A stretch of DNA of 21,704 nt from Treponema sp. UBA4232 (GTDB taxonomy: Bacteria > Spirochaetota > Spirochaetia > Treponematales > Treponemataceae): NCBI GenBank assembly GCA_002396325.1, contig DGXM01000134.1:743-22446 (forward strand). The letters are read 5' to 3'. Within the stretch, counting starts at the first letter, position 1. Each line of letters begins with the position of its first letter. Position numbers and translations under genes: made by a program. This document shows positions 6,258-15,000 of the stretch, piece by piece. The notes under the pieces are model-generated. The model saw nothing but the letters and a program-made list of their open reading frames with translations. It was not told the origin of the DNA and did no database searches.

Positions 6258-8210
6258 TCATTCCTTTTCGACCGCTGATTTAGCAGTCCTGGTCTTTTTT
6301 TTCTCTCCGGTTTTTTCAGATTTTTCAGATTTCACGGAGCTTTTTTTGTCGGACTTTGCAGTCCTGCTTGTCTTTGATTTTTTTGCAGAGGATTCCTTTG
6401 CCTTGGAGCTTTTTGCACTTTCCTCGGTTTCCCCGGCTTTGTTTTTTTCATTCTCCTGCACTGGAACAGGCGTGACTTCTCCTCCGATTGTCGGTTCCGG
6501 CTGAGGCGAGAGGCTCGGTTCGCGTGATGGAGTCATCTGTCCCGATGCATTTTCCGCGTCTGAGTTTTCCTGTCCGGGATACTTGATGCGGCTGTGGTAA
6601 TGTCCTTCAAGGAAGTGGAGGAATGAATCGTGAATGGCCTTCAAATCCTTGAGCGTAATGTCGCTGTTGTCCAACTGGTGGTCGGCAATCTTTTTGTTTA
6701 TGAGTTCGGTGATTTTTTTGTCCAAAGCCCCGTAAGACGGAGTTCCTTCCTTTGTAAGAGATTTGCAAGCGGCTTCAACGGTGTCGGCCAGCATAACGAC
6801 TGCACTTTCCCTGCTTGAAGGCGGATTTTCCATGTAGGAATATTCTTCCGGCTGAGTGTTCGGGTCAATCTGCTTTGCCTTGTTGTAAAACCATTCAATC
6901 ACCTGGTTTCCGTGGTGTTCGCCTATTATTGTTATTACGGATTCTGGAAGCCCCAGCTCTTTTGCCATCTTTATGCCGTCCCTCACATGGGCCCTGAGGA
7001 TTGTGGCAGACATTGAAGGGCTTATTCTGTCGTGGATATTGTCTCCCGGCTGCTGGTTTTCGGTAAAATACTCAGGATTCTTAAGCTTTCCAATGTCGTG
7101 GTAATAGGCGCTCACTTTCGCAAGCAGGGCGTTTGCACCGATGCTCTGGCATGCCTGGTCGGCGAGATTTGCAACGTTCAGCGAATGTACGTAAGTTCCG
7201 GATGCCACAGCCTGCATTTCCTTCAAAACAGGGGAGTTCGTGTCGCAGAGTTCGAGCAGCCTGAAAACACTTTCCGAATTAAGGGCAAGCTCAATAGGCG
7301 TAAGGAATCCCAGACAGACGATTGCCGAAATGAATCCGTTGAAAGCCACTCCGAGAATCGAAAATCCGTCTCCGCTGATTGGTGTGTTCAGAATGAACTT
7401 CAGCAGTGCAAGAACCACCACGTTGAATGCGGCCTGTTCAAGTGCAACCCAAACCATCTGTGAACGTTTTGAAATGCCGTATACGAGTCTGGCGGAAATG
7501 AGACAGGTCCCGAGAGAGTAGAGGAACAGGAAAATCATGAATCCGCTTGCGTTGAAAATGCCCAGCGAAAGCAGCACGGAAAAATACACTGCGCTGTTGT
7601 GCCCGTAGATGATGGCAACCAGAAACACACAGAAAGACGACGGCAGAATCACCGCCAGATGAAGAGAAGAACTGAAATGCAGAAGACTCACGGCAATGCT
7701 CACAAGCCCGTAGACCAGAGCAAAACAGATGCACTCCAAAATAAGTTCCTTGAGCTTCACATCGCGTCCGAGCGTCTTTTTCGAGAAAAGGAAAAAGAAG
7801 ACCAGCGTGAGAAGCATAAGATAAAGCACATTCGTAAGAAACGACTTGTAATCGATGTACGCGGGGGATTCAGCCATCTTCCTGAGCTTGTCGTACTGCT
7901 CCTTTGTGACCGGGAATCCCTTTTTTATGATAGTCTCTCCGCGCTCAACAGTGACCGGATTCTCCACGGTTGCCGGAAGCGGACTTTTTGCAATAATCGT
8001 CTCATCGGCAATCTGCCCTATTTCATAAGAGCCCAGAGCCTTTGAAGAAACAGTAGTCCCCGAAGCAATCCTTACGAGGGCAAAAATGGAACAGAGAATG
8101 AACAGAACCACATAAGTGAGAATGACAGCCCTGTTTTCGGAAAGGTATTCACCTGTCGATTTCATAAGAGCCTTTATGGAAGAAGCTTTCTCTGAATTTC
8201 TCTTACTCAT
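6258..8210 (-). CDS. 7TM-HD family membrane phosphohydrolase (PgpH-like, probable c-di-AMP phosphodiesterase)
   Basis: The product is 650 residues. A first membrane helix (about 27-48) is followed by a short outer segment (50-125) keeping only the edges of the 7TMR-HDED domain (ADETIIAKSPLPA, VERGETIIKKGF). A membrane bundle (about 125-310) follows, then a cytosolic HD domain (about 335-545) with H342, H371-D372 (YYHDIGK), H408, H432-H433 (EHHG) and D475 (LADTVEA). Known PgpH proteins hydrolyse c-di-AMP. The bulk of the extracellular domain (well over 100 residues in Listeria-type PgpH) is missing. The last 100 residues are an unusual low-complexity tail rich in Lys, Ser, Ala and Glu (KSSKAKESSAKKSK). 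It overlaps phoH by 8 nt and sits within 2 nt of ybeY, so the operon is tightly coupled. Confidence 0.88.
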   Translation of the reverse strand: MSKRNSEKASSIKALMKSTGEYLSENRAVILTYVVLFILCSIFALVRIASGTTVSSKALGSYEIGQIADETIIAKSPLPATVENPVTVERGETIIKKGFPVTKEQYDKLRKMAESPAYIDYKSFLTNVLYLMLLTLVFFFLFSKKTLGRDVKLKELILECICFALVYGLVSIAVSLLHFSSSLHLAVILPSSFCVFLVAIIYGHNSAVYFSVLLSLGIFNASGFMIFLFLYSLGTCLISARLVYGISKRSQMVWVALEQAAFNVVVLALLKFILNTPISGDGFSILGVAFNGFISAIVCLGFLTPIELALNSESVFRLLELCDTNSPVLKEMQAVASGTYVHSLNVANLADQACQSIGANALLAKVSAYYHDIGKLKNPEYFTENQQPGDNIHDRISPSMSATILRAHVRDGIKMAKELGLPESVITIIGEHHGNQVIEWFYNKAKQIDPNTQPEEYSYMENPPSSRESAVVMLADTVEAACKSLTKEGTPSYGALDKKITELINKKIADHQLDNSDITLKDLKAIHDSFLHFLEGHYHSRIKYPGQENSDAENASGQMTPSREPSLSPQPEPTIGGEVTPVPVQENEKNKAGETEESAKSSKAKESSAKKSKTSRTAKSDKKSSVKSEKSEKTGEKKKTRTAKSAVEKE

Positions 8211-9183
8211 TTTCTTCGTCCTTTTCGTATGCCTGAATTATCCTCTTGACCAGCTCACCGCGGACAACATCCTCTGCGCAAAGATTTTCCACGGCAATTC
8301 CCTGAACAGACTCAAGCACCGAAAGCGCATGAACCAATCCCGAAGGAACCCTGTGCGGCAGGTCAATTTGTGTCACATCCCCGGTCACGAATATCTTGGA
8401 GCCTTCTCCCATACGCGTGAGGAACATTTTCATCTGCTCTTTTGTCGTATTCTGGGCCTCGTCCAAAATAAGAACGGCATTATTCAGCGTCCGTCCGCGC
8501 ATATAGGCCAGGGGAGCCGTCTCAACAAGACCTGTCTCCGTCATCCTGCGCACGGTCTCCTTAGGAAGCACGGCATTCATGGAATCGTAGAGCGGTCTCA
8601 TATAAGGATTTATTTTTTCTTCCAGAGCACCGGGCAGATACCCAAGGCTTTCACCTGCCTCAACCACGGGTCTGGTTAATATTATAGAAGATTTTTGATG
8701 ACTCAGCACCAACCTGAGTGCCTCCGCCACAGCAAGAAACGTCTTTCCCGAACCGGCAGGCCCGGTGGCAAACACCATATCGCTGTTTCTCATGGCTTGA
8801 ATGAGTTTTGCCTGCCCCTTCGTGCGTGGATAAACCTTGCGGACACCCCCGGGAATCGTGATGGAGCATTGCGAGAAAAATCTGCGGTCTTCGGAGGAAC
8901 TGAAATCACCCCGGCCCTCATTCCCCTGATTGAGAATGGACTGAATCAAATCCCTGTCGGCAACCTGAGGCCCTTCCGCGTCAATCTCATCGAGAATACG
9001 GTTGATGATGAAGTTGAACTGCTGCTCTGTTTCAGGCGCGGCTTCTCCCAGGGAAAGCTCATTACCCCTTGCAAAAACAGGAACTCCCAGAAATGATTCA
9101 ATGAGTTTTAAATTACTGTCGTTTGTTCCGCATACCCGTTGCAAAAGTGCAGTGTCCGAAACAATTATCGTATAAGCAGACAT
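8203..9183 (-). CDS. phoH: PhoH-family ATPase
   Basis: The product is 326 residues, the normal length. Walker A is GPAGSGKT (141-148) and Walker B is VLILDEAQN (237-245), followed by the family motif FVTGDVTQIDLP (265-276). The N-terminal 100 residues carry the RGNEL element of the KH-like extension seen in PhoH/YbeZ proteins. PhoH proteins are P-loop ATPases linked to RNA metabolism and are commonly paired with YbeY. This is the promoter-proximal gene of the cluster. No Shine-Dalgarno site precedes the ATG at 9183, and the promoter lies so close that the mRNA is probably leaderless or nearly so. The stop overlaps the start of the HD gene. Confidence 0.93.
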   Translation of the reverse strand: MSAYTIIVSDTALLQRVCGTNDSNLKLIESFLGVPVFARGNELSLGEAAPETEQQFNFIINRILDEIDAEGPQVADRDLIQSILNQGNEGRGDFSSSEDRRFFSQCSITIPGGVRKVYPRTKGQAKLIQAMRNSDMVFATGPAGSGKTFLAVAEALRLVLSHQKSSIILTRPVVEAGESLGYLPGALEEKINPYMRPLYDSMNAVLPKETVRRMTETGLVETAPLAYMRGRTLNNAVLILDEAQNTTKEQMKMFLTRMGEGSKIFVTGDVTQIDLPHRVPSGLVHALSVLESVQGIAVENLCAEDVVRGELVKRIIQAYEKDEENE

Positions 9184-9191
9184 TTTTCAAT

Positions 9192-9220
9192 ATTTTATTA
9201 TACCATTTGAACTTAGTCAA
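9192..9220 (-). promoter_or_regulatory. Promoter of the phoH operon, 8 nt from the start codon
   Basis: On the minus strand TTGACT (9220-9215), a 17-bp spacer and TAAAAT (9197-9192). An overlapping extended -10 motif TGGTATAAT ends at 9197 and could act without a -35. Either choice leaves a 5' leader of only 0 to about 8 nt before ATG 9183. Confidence 0.75.
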
Positions 9221-9256
9221 GGGAAGAAATCATCGGTGTAGAAAACCGGTTTTTCT

Positions 9257-9265
9257 GGGGGGGGG
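9257..9265 (+). repeat. G9 homopolymer tract
   Basis: Nine consecutive G residues between divergent promoters, 36 nt upstream of the phoH -35 box and about 200 nt upstream of the bactofilin promoter. A perfect palindrome AAAACCGGTTTT (9242-9253) lies next to it. Tracts of this length are prone to slippage. Confidence 0.6.
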
Positions 9266-9281
9266 ATCCGCCGCAAGCGTC

Positions 9282-9360
9282 GGCCGGGCTTTCCAGGGTT
9301 CCGCTGCCACTCCATTCTGCCGCAGGCGGCAGAACGCCTCCGGCGCCCTTCCAATCCCTT
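9282..9360 (+). repeat. GC-rich 79-bp intergenic repeat, copy B
   Basis: The counterpart of 1268-1346: GGCCGGGCT (9282), GGGTTCCGC (9296) and CTCCATT (9310) occur with the same 5-nt gaps, and both copies have equal total length because an 8-nt gain before GGCAGA is balanced by an 8-nt loss after it. A perfect 9-bp inverted repeat, TTCTGCCGC and GCGGCAGAA, sits at 9315-9334. Like copy A it lies between divergent promoters and contains no convincing gene. Confidence 0.65.
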
Positions 9361-9462
9361 CCCCAAAAACACTGTTATGAGGGCGTTTCCCCGTGAAAAT
9401 CATCAGGTTCCGCCGCATATTCTCAGCAAAGTCCCAGGCGGTCCGAATCAGGGAAAAGGGGA

Positions 9463-9491
9463 TTGACCACTTTTGCAATTATAATTACAAT
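9463..9491 (+). promoter_or_regulatory. Promoter of the bactofilin-TPR(-mtaB) unit, 7 nt from the start codon
   Basis: TTGACC (9463-9468), a 17-bp spacer and TACAAT (9486-9491). Only 7 nt separate the -10 box from ATG 9499, predicting a leaderless mRNA. The in-frame TTG that lies in the -35 box cannot then be the start codon. Confidence 0.75.
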
Positions 9492-9498
9492 AAAGTTT

Positions 9499-9876
9499 AT
9501 GTACGAGATGAAAGACGCCACCCCATTTGAAACAGATGAGGATGATTTTGACACCATATTGGCAAGTGACATCACTTTTTCAGGCAATATCCGATTTGCA
9601 AAACCCTTTATGATTAAAGGAAAGGTGAACGGTAATATTGAGGCAACCAGTGACCTGCTGGTTGATTCAGATGCGGAAATCAATGCCGACATAGTTGCGG
9701 ACCGCATATTGATCCGGGGAAAAGTGAAGGGAAACGTAAAAGGCTACAAACTTGTGTACGTGGCCGGCTCTGGTTCCGTGGAAGGCGACATCAGCTCGGC
9801 ACAGGTCGTGCTTGAACCGGGTTCTCATTTTTCCGGTCAGTGCACTATGACTTCCGGATCAGAGGGAATTCTATGA
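9499..9876 (+). CDS. Bactofilin family cytoskeletal protein
   Basis: The product is about 125 residues. Repeated hydrophobic-glycine strands such as GNIRFAKPFMIKGKVNGNIEAT, DILIRGKVKGNVKG-like and SGSVEGDISSAQVVLEPGSHFSG form the right-handed beta-helix core of bactofilins (polymer-forming, DUF583), with a short acidic N-terminal tail (ETDEDDFD) and a short C-terminal tail. Bactofilins self-assemble into filaments that localise envelope and cell-shape functions. The start at 9499 is chosen from its position 7 nt after the -10 box; the ATG at 9508 is the alternative, and neither has a good ribosome site. The stop overlaps the next gene as ATGA, so translation is likely coupled. Confidence 0.88.
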   Translation: MYEMKDATPFETDEDDFDTILASDITFSGNIRFAKPFMIKGKVNGNIEATSDLLVDSDAEINADIVADRILIRGKVKGNVKGYKLVYVAGSGSVEGDISSAQVVLEPGSHFSGQCTMTSGSEGIL

Positions 9877-10499
9877 AATCAGTAGCAAAAATCATTTTCG
9901 GCCTTGCAATGGCCCTGTCTGCGGCTGGACTTTTTGCCCAGGAAAAACCGGATGCCAGAAAAGAATGGCTTGCGGGAAATTACACACGTGCCATAGAAAT
10001 CTGCGAGGAAGAAATCAAAGTGACCCCCCGCAACAGGGATTCCTATACGGTTCTGTGCTGGGCACTCGTTGACAACAAGCAGTATGCTGAAGCGGAAGTC
10101 AGAGCAACCGCGGCACTCAAATTTGCCCCTGAGGATGTCCGAATCATCGAAATTCTAGGAGAGGCAAAGTATTTCCTTGACAAAAACGGCGAGGCACTGA
10201 GTCTTTTCCAGTCCTACATCTCTCTTACCCGCGAAGACGCAACAAGACTTGGCCGTGTCTACTATATGACCGGTGAGATTTATATAAAGCAGGCAAAATA
10301 CGAACACGCCGACATAGCTCTTTCAATGGCAGTCCGTCTTGAACCGAAGATGGGTTCGTGGTGGTCACGCCTTGGATATGCAAGGGAAATGGCCAGAGAC
10401 TACCGCAATGCCATCGTTGCCTACGACAAGGCTTTGCAGCAGAATCCGTCTCTTGCGGATGCCGCACGTGGAAAATCCCGTTGCCAGTCACACCTTTAA
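9873..10499 (+). CDS. Small secreted TPR-repeat protein
   Basis: The product is 208 residues, starting at ATG 9873 with a GAGGG site and a 4-nt overlap (ATGA) with the bactofilin stop. Residues 1-22 are a signal peptide (LFA/QE). The rest is three to four tetratricopeptide repeats: EWLAGNYTRAIEICEEEIKV, CWALVDNKQYAEAEVRATAAL, GEIYIKQAKYEHADIALSMA and GYAREMARDYRNAIVAYDKA. It is probably periplasmic. The bactofilin would be cytosolic, so any partnership would be functional rather than by direct contact, unless the signal is a membrane anchor. No precise role is recognised. Confidence 0.85.
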   Translation: MKSVAKIIFGLAMALSAAGLFAQEKPDARKEWLAGNYTRAIEICEEEIKVTPRNRDSYTVLCWALVDNKQYAEAEVRATAALKFAPEDVRIIEILGEAKYFLDKNGEALSLFQSYISLTREDATRLGRVYYMTGEIYIKQAKYEHADIALSMAVRLEPKMGSWWSRLGYAREMARDYRNAIVAYDKALQQNPSLADAARGKSRCQSHL

Positions 10500-10513
10500 T
10501 GTGATTCCATCCC

Positions 10514-12025
10514 ATGAAAATCCATTTTGAGACGCTCGGATGCCGCCTGAACCACGATGAAAGCGAGGGTGCCGCACGTGCCTTTTCGCTTCAGGGGTTC
10601 GTGCCTGATATGGAAGGAGTGACTTCGTCCACGGCGGAAGACTCTGAAACCGTTCTATGCGTCATAAACACCTGTACGGTTACAGGAAAAGCCGAACAAA
10701 AAGCCAGAAGATTAATCCGTCTCATGCTTCAGAAATATCCTTTTGCTCCAATCATTGTGACGGGCTGTTATGCCGAGCTGGATGCGTCATCCATCAAATC
10801 AATATGCCCTGACCGCATAGCCGTTCTGGCCGGAACAAAGAAATATCTTCTTGCCGCCATTGCCGTTGAAATGAACGGCGGGGTTCTTTCCATAAAAAAC
10901 GGAAGCTTTTCCCTCGAGCGACTTGAGCAGTACATACAGGCCGCAGTAAGCGGAAACGGTGAAAAATCCATGCGCCGTGTTTCCCCCGTTACGGGATTGA
11001 ATGTTCTTTCAAACGATGCAGACGAAACTTCCGTGCCTCACCTGGATATTTTTTCCCTGTACACACCTGTCTTTGAAAAGCACAGCCGCGGTTCCATAAA
11101 AGTACAGGACGGATGCAACTGTGCCTGTGCCTTCTGCCGCATACATCTTGCCCGTGGAAAATCAGTGTCTCTTTCTCCTGAAGAAGTCGTATCGCGTGTA
11201 AAGGAAATGGAAGACGGAGGAATGAATGAAGTTGTTTTCACCGGTGTGAATCTGAGCCAGTACAGTGCCGCCGGCAAAGACGGAAAACGTCTTTCGTTCT
11301 CAGACCTGCTCCAGCTTGTGATAGACTCCACATCAAAAATCCTTTTGAGAATCTCTTCGTTTTATCCGCAGAGTGTTGACGACAGGCTTTGCGCCGTTCT
11401 TTCAAATCCCCGGGTGCAGCCTTTTTTCCATCTGAGCATACAATCCGGTAGCGACAGAATCCTTCGTCTTATGAACAGGCCCCATTCGGTTGAACACGTT
11501 GTGAGGGCCATAGAAAAAATCAGAAGCGTGAAAGACAATCCCTTCATTTCGTGCGACATAATTGCCGGCTTCCCCGGTGAAAGCGAAGAGGATTTTGAAA
11601 AGACTATGGATTTGTGCAGAAATCAGCATTTTGCATGGATTCACGCATTTCCGTTTTCACCAAGACCGGGAACCCCTGCGGAAAAGATGAGGCCTCAGAT
11701 TCCGGAGCGCATAAAAGGGGAGAGGGTCCGCTTGCTCACTGAAACAGCGCGTCAGGGAAAAATTGATTACATAAAAAGCTGGAGCGGAAGGACAATCTCC
11801 GCCGTGGTTGAAAACAGCCGTGCAATGCGGAAGAGCGACGGGCGCACATCTTCAATTCATGCGGTCACTGCAAATTATCTTCATATACAATGTCCGTGCG
11901 ATGAAAAAAAATACCGCCCCGGAATGTCAGTCATGGTCACGGTCGGTGAACCCCTGGAAGACAATATCCGTGCAGGCGGCGAAATTGACTGCATCGGCTC
12001 CATTTCGAAACCGAATCTCTGCTGA
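10514..12025 (+). CDS. mtaB: tRNA (t6A37) methylthiotransferase MtaB
   Basis: The product is 503 residues, somewhat longer than the usual 430-450. The N-terminal UPF0004 domain starts with FETLGCRLNHDESE and carries the three cluster cysteines C10, C54 (NTCTVTG) and C85 (TGCYAE). The radical-SAM motif CNCACAFC (C201, C205, C208) follows, then LHLSIQSGSDRIL-like (FHLSIQSGSDRILRLMNR), DIIAGFPGESEEDF and HAFPFSPRPGTPA; a TRAM RNA-binding domain occupies about 440-503. The NTCTVT and GCRLN forms point to MtaB (e-MtaB/YqeV), which makes ms2t6A at position 37 of tRNAs reading ANN codons, rather than MiaB or RimO. The extra length lies in the linker at about residues 115-190. It begins 14 nt after the TPR gene with no visible ribosome site, suggesting reinitiation. 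It converges on the next gene, stops 18 nt apart. Confidence 0.92.
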   Translation: MKIHFETLGCRLNHDESEGAARAFSLQGFVPDMEGVTSSTAEDSETVLCVINTCTVTGKAEQKARRLIRLMLQKYPFAPIIVTGCYAELDASSIKSICPDRIAVLAGTKKYLLAAIAVEMNGGVLSIKNGSFSLERLEQYIQAAVSGNGEKSMRRVSPVTGLNVLSNDADETSVPHLDIFSLYTPVFEKHSRGSIKVQDGCNCACAFCRIHLARGKSVSLSPEEVVSRVKEMEDGGMNEVVFTGVNLSQYSAAGKDGKRLSFSDLLQLVIDSTSKILLRISSFYPQSVDDRLCAVLSNPRVQPFFHLSIQSGSDRILRLMNRPHSVEHVVRAIEKIRSVKDNPFISCDIIAGFPGESEEDFEKTMDLCRNQHFAWIHAFPFSPRPGTPAEKMRPQIPERIKGERVRLLTETARQGKIDYIKSWSGRTISAVVENSRAMRKSDGRTSSIHAVTANYLHIQCPCDEKKYRPGMSVMVTVGEPLEDNIRAGGEIDCIGSISKPNLC

Positions 12026-12043
12026 AGTTTTTGCAGCTTCCCT

Positions 12044-15000
12044 CTAGTTTTTCTTTATGGCCACAAGGGTCAGGTCGTCGTACTGCTGATCTTCCGAAAC
12101 ATCCATATAGTAAAGATGAGTCGGGTCGGTTTCAATTTCAGAGCGGTTCAGACAGTAAGTGCTGTAGTCCTTGAAATGCAGACGCAGGAACTCATCAATC
12201 TTTTTGTCCACTTTGACCCTGCCGTTCTTGGCTCCGTCCTGAAGTTTGTACATACGGAAGATTTTTTCAATCGAAACAAGAGCCATAATCGCCTCTTCCG
12301 CAGTTCCCTCGCAGGTTGAAAAATCAAATGTGTACACTTCATTCGGATTCGGGTTGTGCCATTTTTCAAGAACATACGTGCCCCTGTTGAAAACAGTTTC
12401 GATTATGTCTGTAACACGTTCAGGCGTCATCTCTTCAGATGCTTCTCCTACCGTGTGATTTCCATGGGTGTCGCCTTCCTTCATTCCTGCTTCATTGCAC
12501 ACGACGGGCTGTCCTTTTGCATCGCGGAAATTTCTCTTTGCCTCCTCGATGCCGTCAGTGTAGAGAAAGAGCACATCGTCTTTCTTCAGCTTAAGTTTCA
12601 CCACTTTGTATCCGCCCTTCATGTCAACAAGGTCGGTGCTGAACATACCGGCGGCAGGAGTCTCGGGAAGTGGTATGGCTTTCTTTTTGCGTTCACTTCC
12701 ATCGTAAATTTGAACAAGGCTGTCTCCGGCATTGCAGAACCAGCAGTCTCCGGTCTTGGTGTTCATAAGGCAGAGCGTAAAGGCCGCAAATCTTCCCTTG
12801 AAACCACGGCTTTCAATCAAATCATTTATCTGGCTCACGACGGGACTCAAATTCGTGCCCTGCTTGGGATTAGTCATGCTCCAGTTGTTGAATGCATTCA
12901 GGAAGAGGGCAGCCACTTCAACCATAATCAGAGCGGCGGGAACTCCGTGTCCTGAAACATCGCACTTTATGATTATGTAGTGGTTTTCGTCTATCTGCTT
13001 GTAGTCGAAGTAATCTCCCGAAAGATCATCGGCACCTGCATAGTAGCTGAAGAAATCTGCACCGCCTGTCTTCATTGAACCGTAAGTGAGAGTGTTTCCT
13101 TTTTCATCCGTCTGCAGAGGAATGAATCTTGTCTGGACTTCTTTACCGAACGTCAGGTTTTTTGACTGAATGGCGGCTTCCACAAGTCCATGCGTCATTT
13201 CGTTCACGGTATCTCCGAGCATACCGATTTCGTCGCGGCTTTTTATCACTATGTCTTTTCCCGAAAGATTTTCCTTGTCATCGGTATCGCGGATCATTGC
13301 CACGTGGTTTGCAAGTTTCATAATGGGACGCACGATGATTGCAGAGATGATGAACGAGAAGAGGAATCCCAGAAGAAGTCCCACGGCCACGACGATTGCA
13401 GCCGTCTTCACGATTGTTTCCCTTGCATGGTTTATTTCATAAACAAGCGCGTCCGTGCTGATTTCAACAAACACGATTCCATGCACGTAGGTCTGCTCGT
13501 TTCCATGACGGTACATCACGGGTTTATAGAAAAGATATGTCGTGTTTTCAGTGTCTATCGATTCTGTCGTGAACTCAGGATAGCTGCCTATTCCTTCTGT
13601 TGAAATGCGGTCGAGTGTTTCGTTCATGCGGTTTGAAAGCTGAGTCGTCACTTCCGAAATTTCCTGCCGGCGCTCAACGCTTTCCTTATCGTCTTTTGTG
13701 GCAAGGGAGATTCCTTCCTGTGTGAGCTGGGTAATCTGGTCGGCAATGAAATTGATTTCACCCGCCGCGGTTTCGTTCAGGGATGCACATTTTTTTGCAA
13801 TGTCCTGAATGTATGAGAACAGGAGTCTGCTTTCACCGAGCACAAAGTTCTGTGTGTCGATTTTAGAAGCGATTGCAGGATCGTTCGTGGCCCAGATGTA
13901 GTCAATGTTCGTGTCTCCGCCGGCGGAAGAGTAACCTGTGATTGTCGCATAATTTGCGTCGCTCAATGCCTCTGATTCACCTGTCAGGTCGCTCAATGCA
14001 AGAAGGTTTGCACTCGCATTCGGCAGATTTATTTTTGCTCCGCTTGAAAGTGAGTCAAGAATAACGTGGACTCTTTCCTGTAGTCCCTTTGCCCTTGTCT
14101 GTTCCTCACGCCTGATCATTATGTAACCGAGCGCTACGGTGAGGGCTGTAATCAGCATAAGGATGAGCAGCATTGTGTATGCCACAAGTTTGAATCTTAA
14201 TCCCACTCCCTTGCGGTGAAGTTTTTCCTGTTTTGCTTTTCTTTCTTCCGGCATAATGCCTCCTTCTATCAATGCCCTTACTTCTTCCTGAACTGTCATT
14301 GCTTCCTTTGCCGTGCTTGAGAGACCTCTTGTTGCTACTGCAATCACGATTCCGGTGAAAATCAGAACGAGAATCACAAGGGTGAGCGGTAAATCTATTT
14401 TGTATTTTGCCACCATGAAATTTGAAATCCATGCGGGCACATAATCTGTTGCTTTGAATCTTTTTACTGTTCCGTATTCCTTTACCTGTAGCACTGGTTC
14501 TTTTGTGACATACATTCCACGGTCGGTGTGGTTGAGACCCACGTAATACTTTCCTTCAGCAATGTTTTTTAGTTCAATTCCGCTGATTCTGTTGTCGGAG
14601 TGCACAGTGAAGTCTCCGTTCACGGCAGTGAGTGTGTGGTCGTAAGGGGCCTGTCCGTCCTGGTCCACAAAGATTGATGACACTGTTCCTTCGTAAGTGA
14701 AGCCGCCGCCTAAAATTTCCATGCTGATATCGCCGAACACGTTTGCGTTTGATGTCACGGCAGTTATGATTGTCTGCGGAATGTATTTGTTTAAAATGAA
14801 ATTTGTGGAAGTGCTTTCGCTTATGTTTCCAACCTCATCGATTGCGGCCACGGTGAAAATGTAAAGTCCGTTTCCTCTGTTTTTGAAACTCTGGCTCAGA
14901 GTCTCTGCATTTCCCCTTATGTATTTCGGCGGTTCTATCTGTCTTTCCAAAACGAATTTGTTTTTTTCATAAAGAGAGGTGCGGATGTTTTCCACCTGCG

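Noticed and set aside
6258..6261. ATG 6261 as the ybeY start, giving a 4-nt overlap.
   Set aside because: The ribosome site AAGGA directly abuts this ATG; ATG 6255 has workable spacing, so it is preferred, though the overlap start cannot be excluded.
8116..8679. A 187-codon plus-strand open frame opposite phoH and the HD gene.
   Set aside because: It overlaps two well-identified genes antisense and looks like a codon-usage shadow.
9197..9220. TTGACT paired with TATAAT as the phoH promoter.
   Set aside because: The spacing is only 12 bp. TTGACT fits TAAAAT at 17 bp, or the TATAAT acts as an extended -10 alone.
12026..12043. A terminator between the convergent mtaB and phosphatase genes.
   Set aside because: The 18-nt gap holds no stem-loop with a T run; termination must occur within the opposing genes or by Rho.
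12356..12955. A 199-codon plus-strand open frame opposite the phosphatase gene.
   Set aside because: It lies wholly antisense to the conserved PP2C and HAMP domains, has no promoter or ribosome site and resembles no known family.
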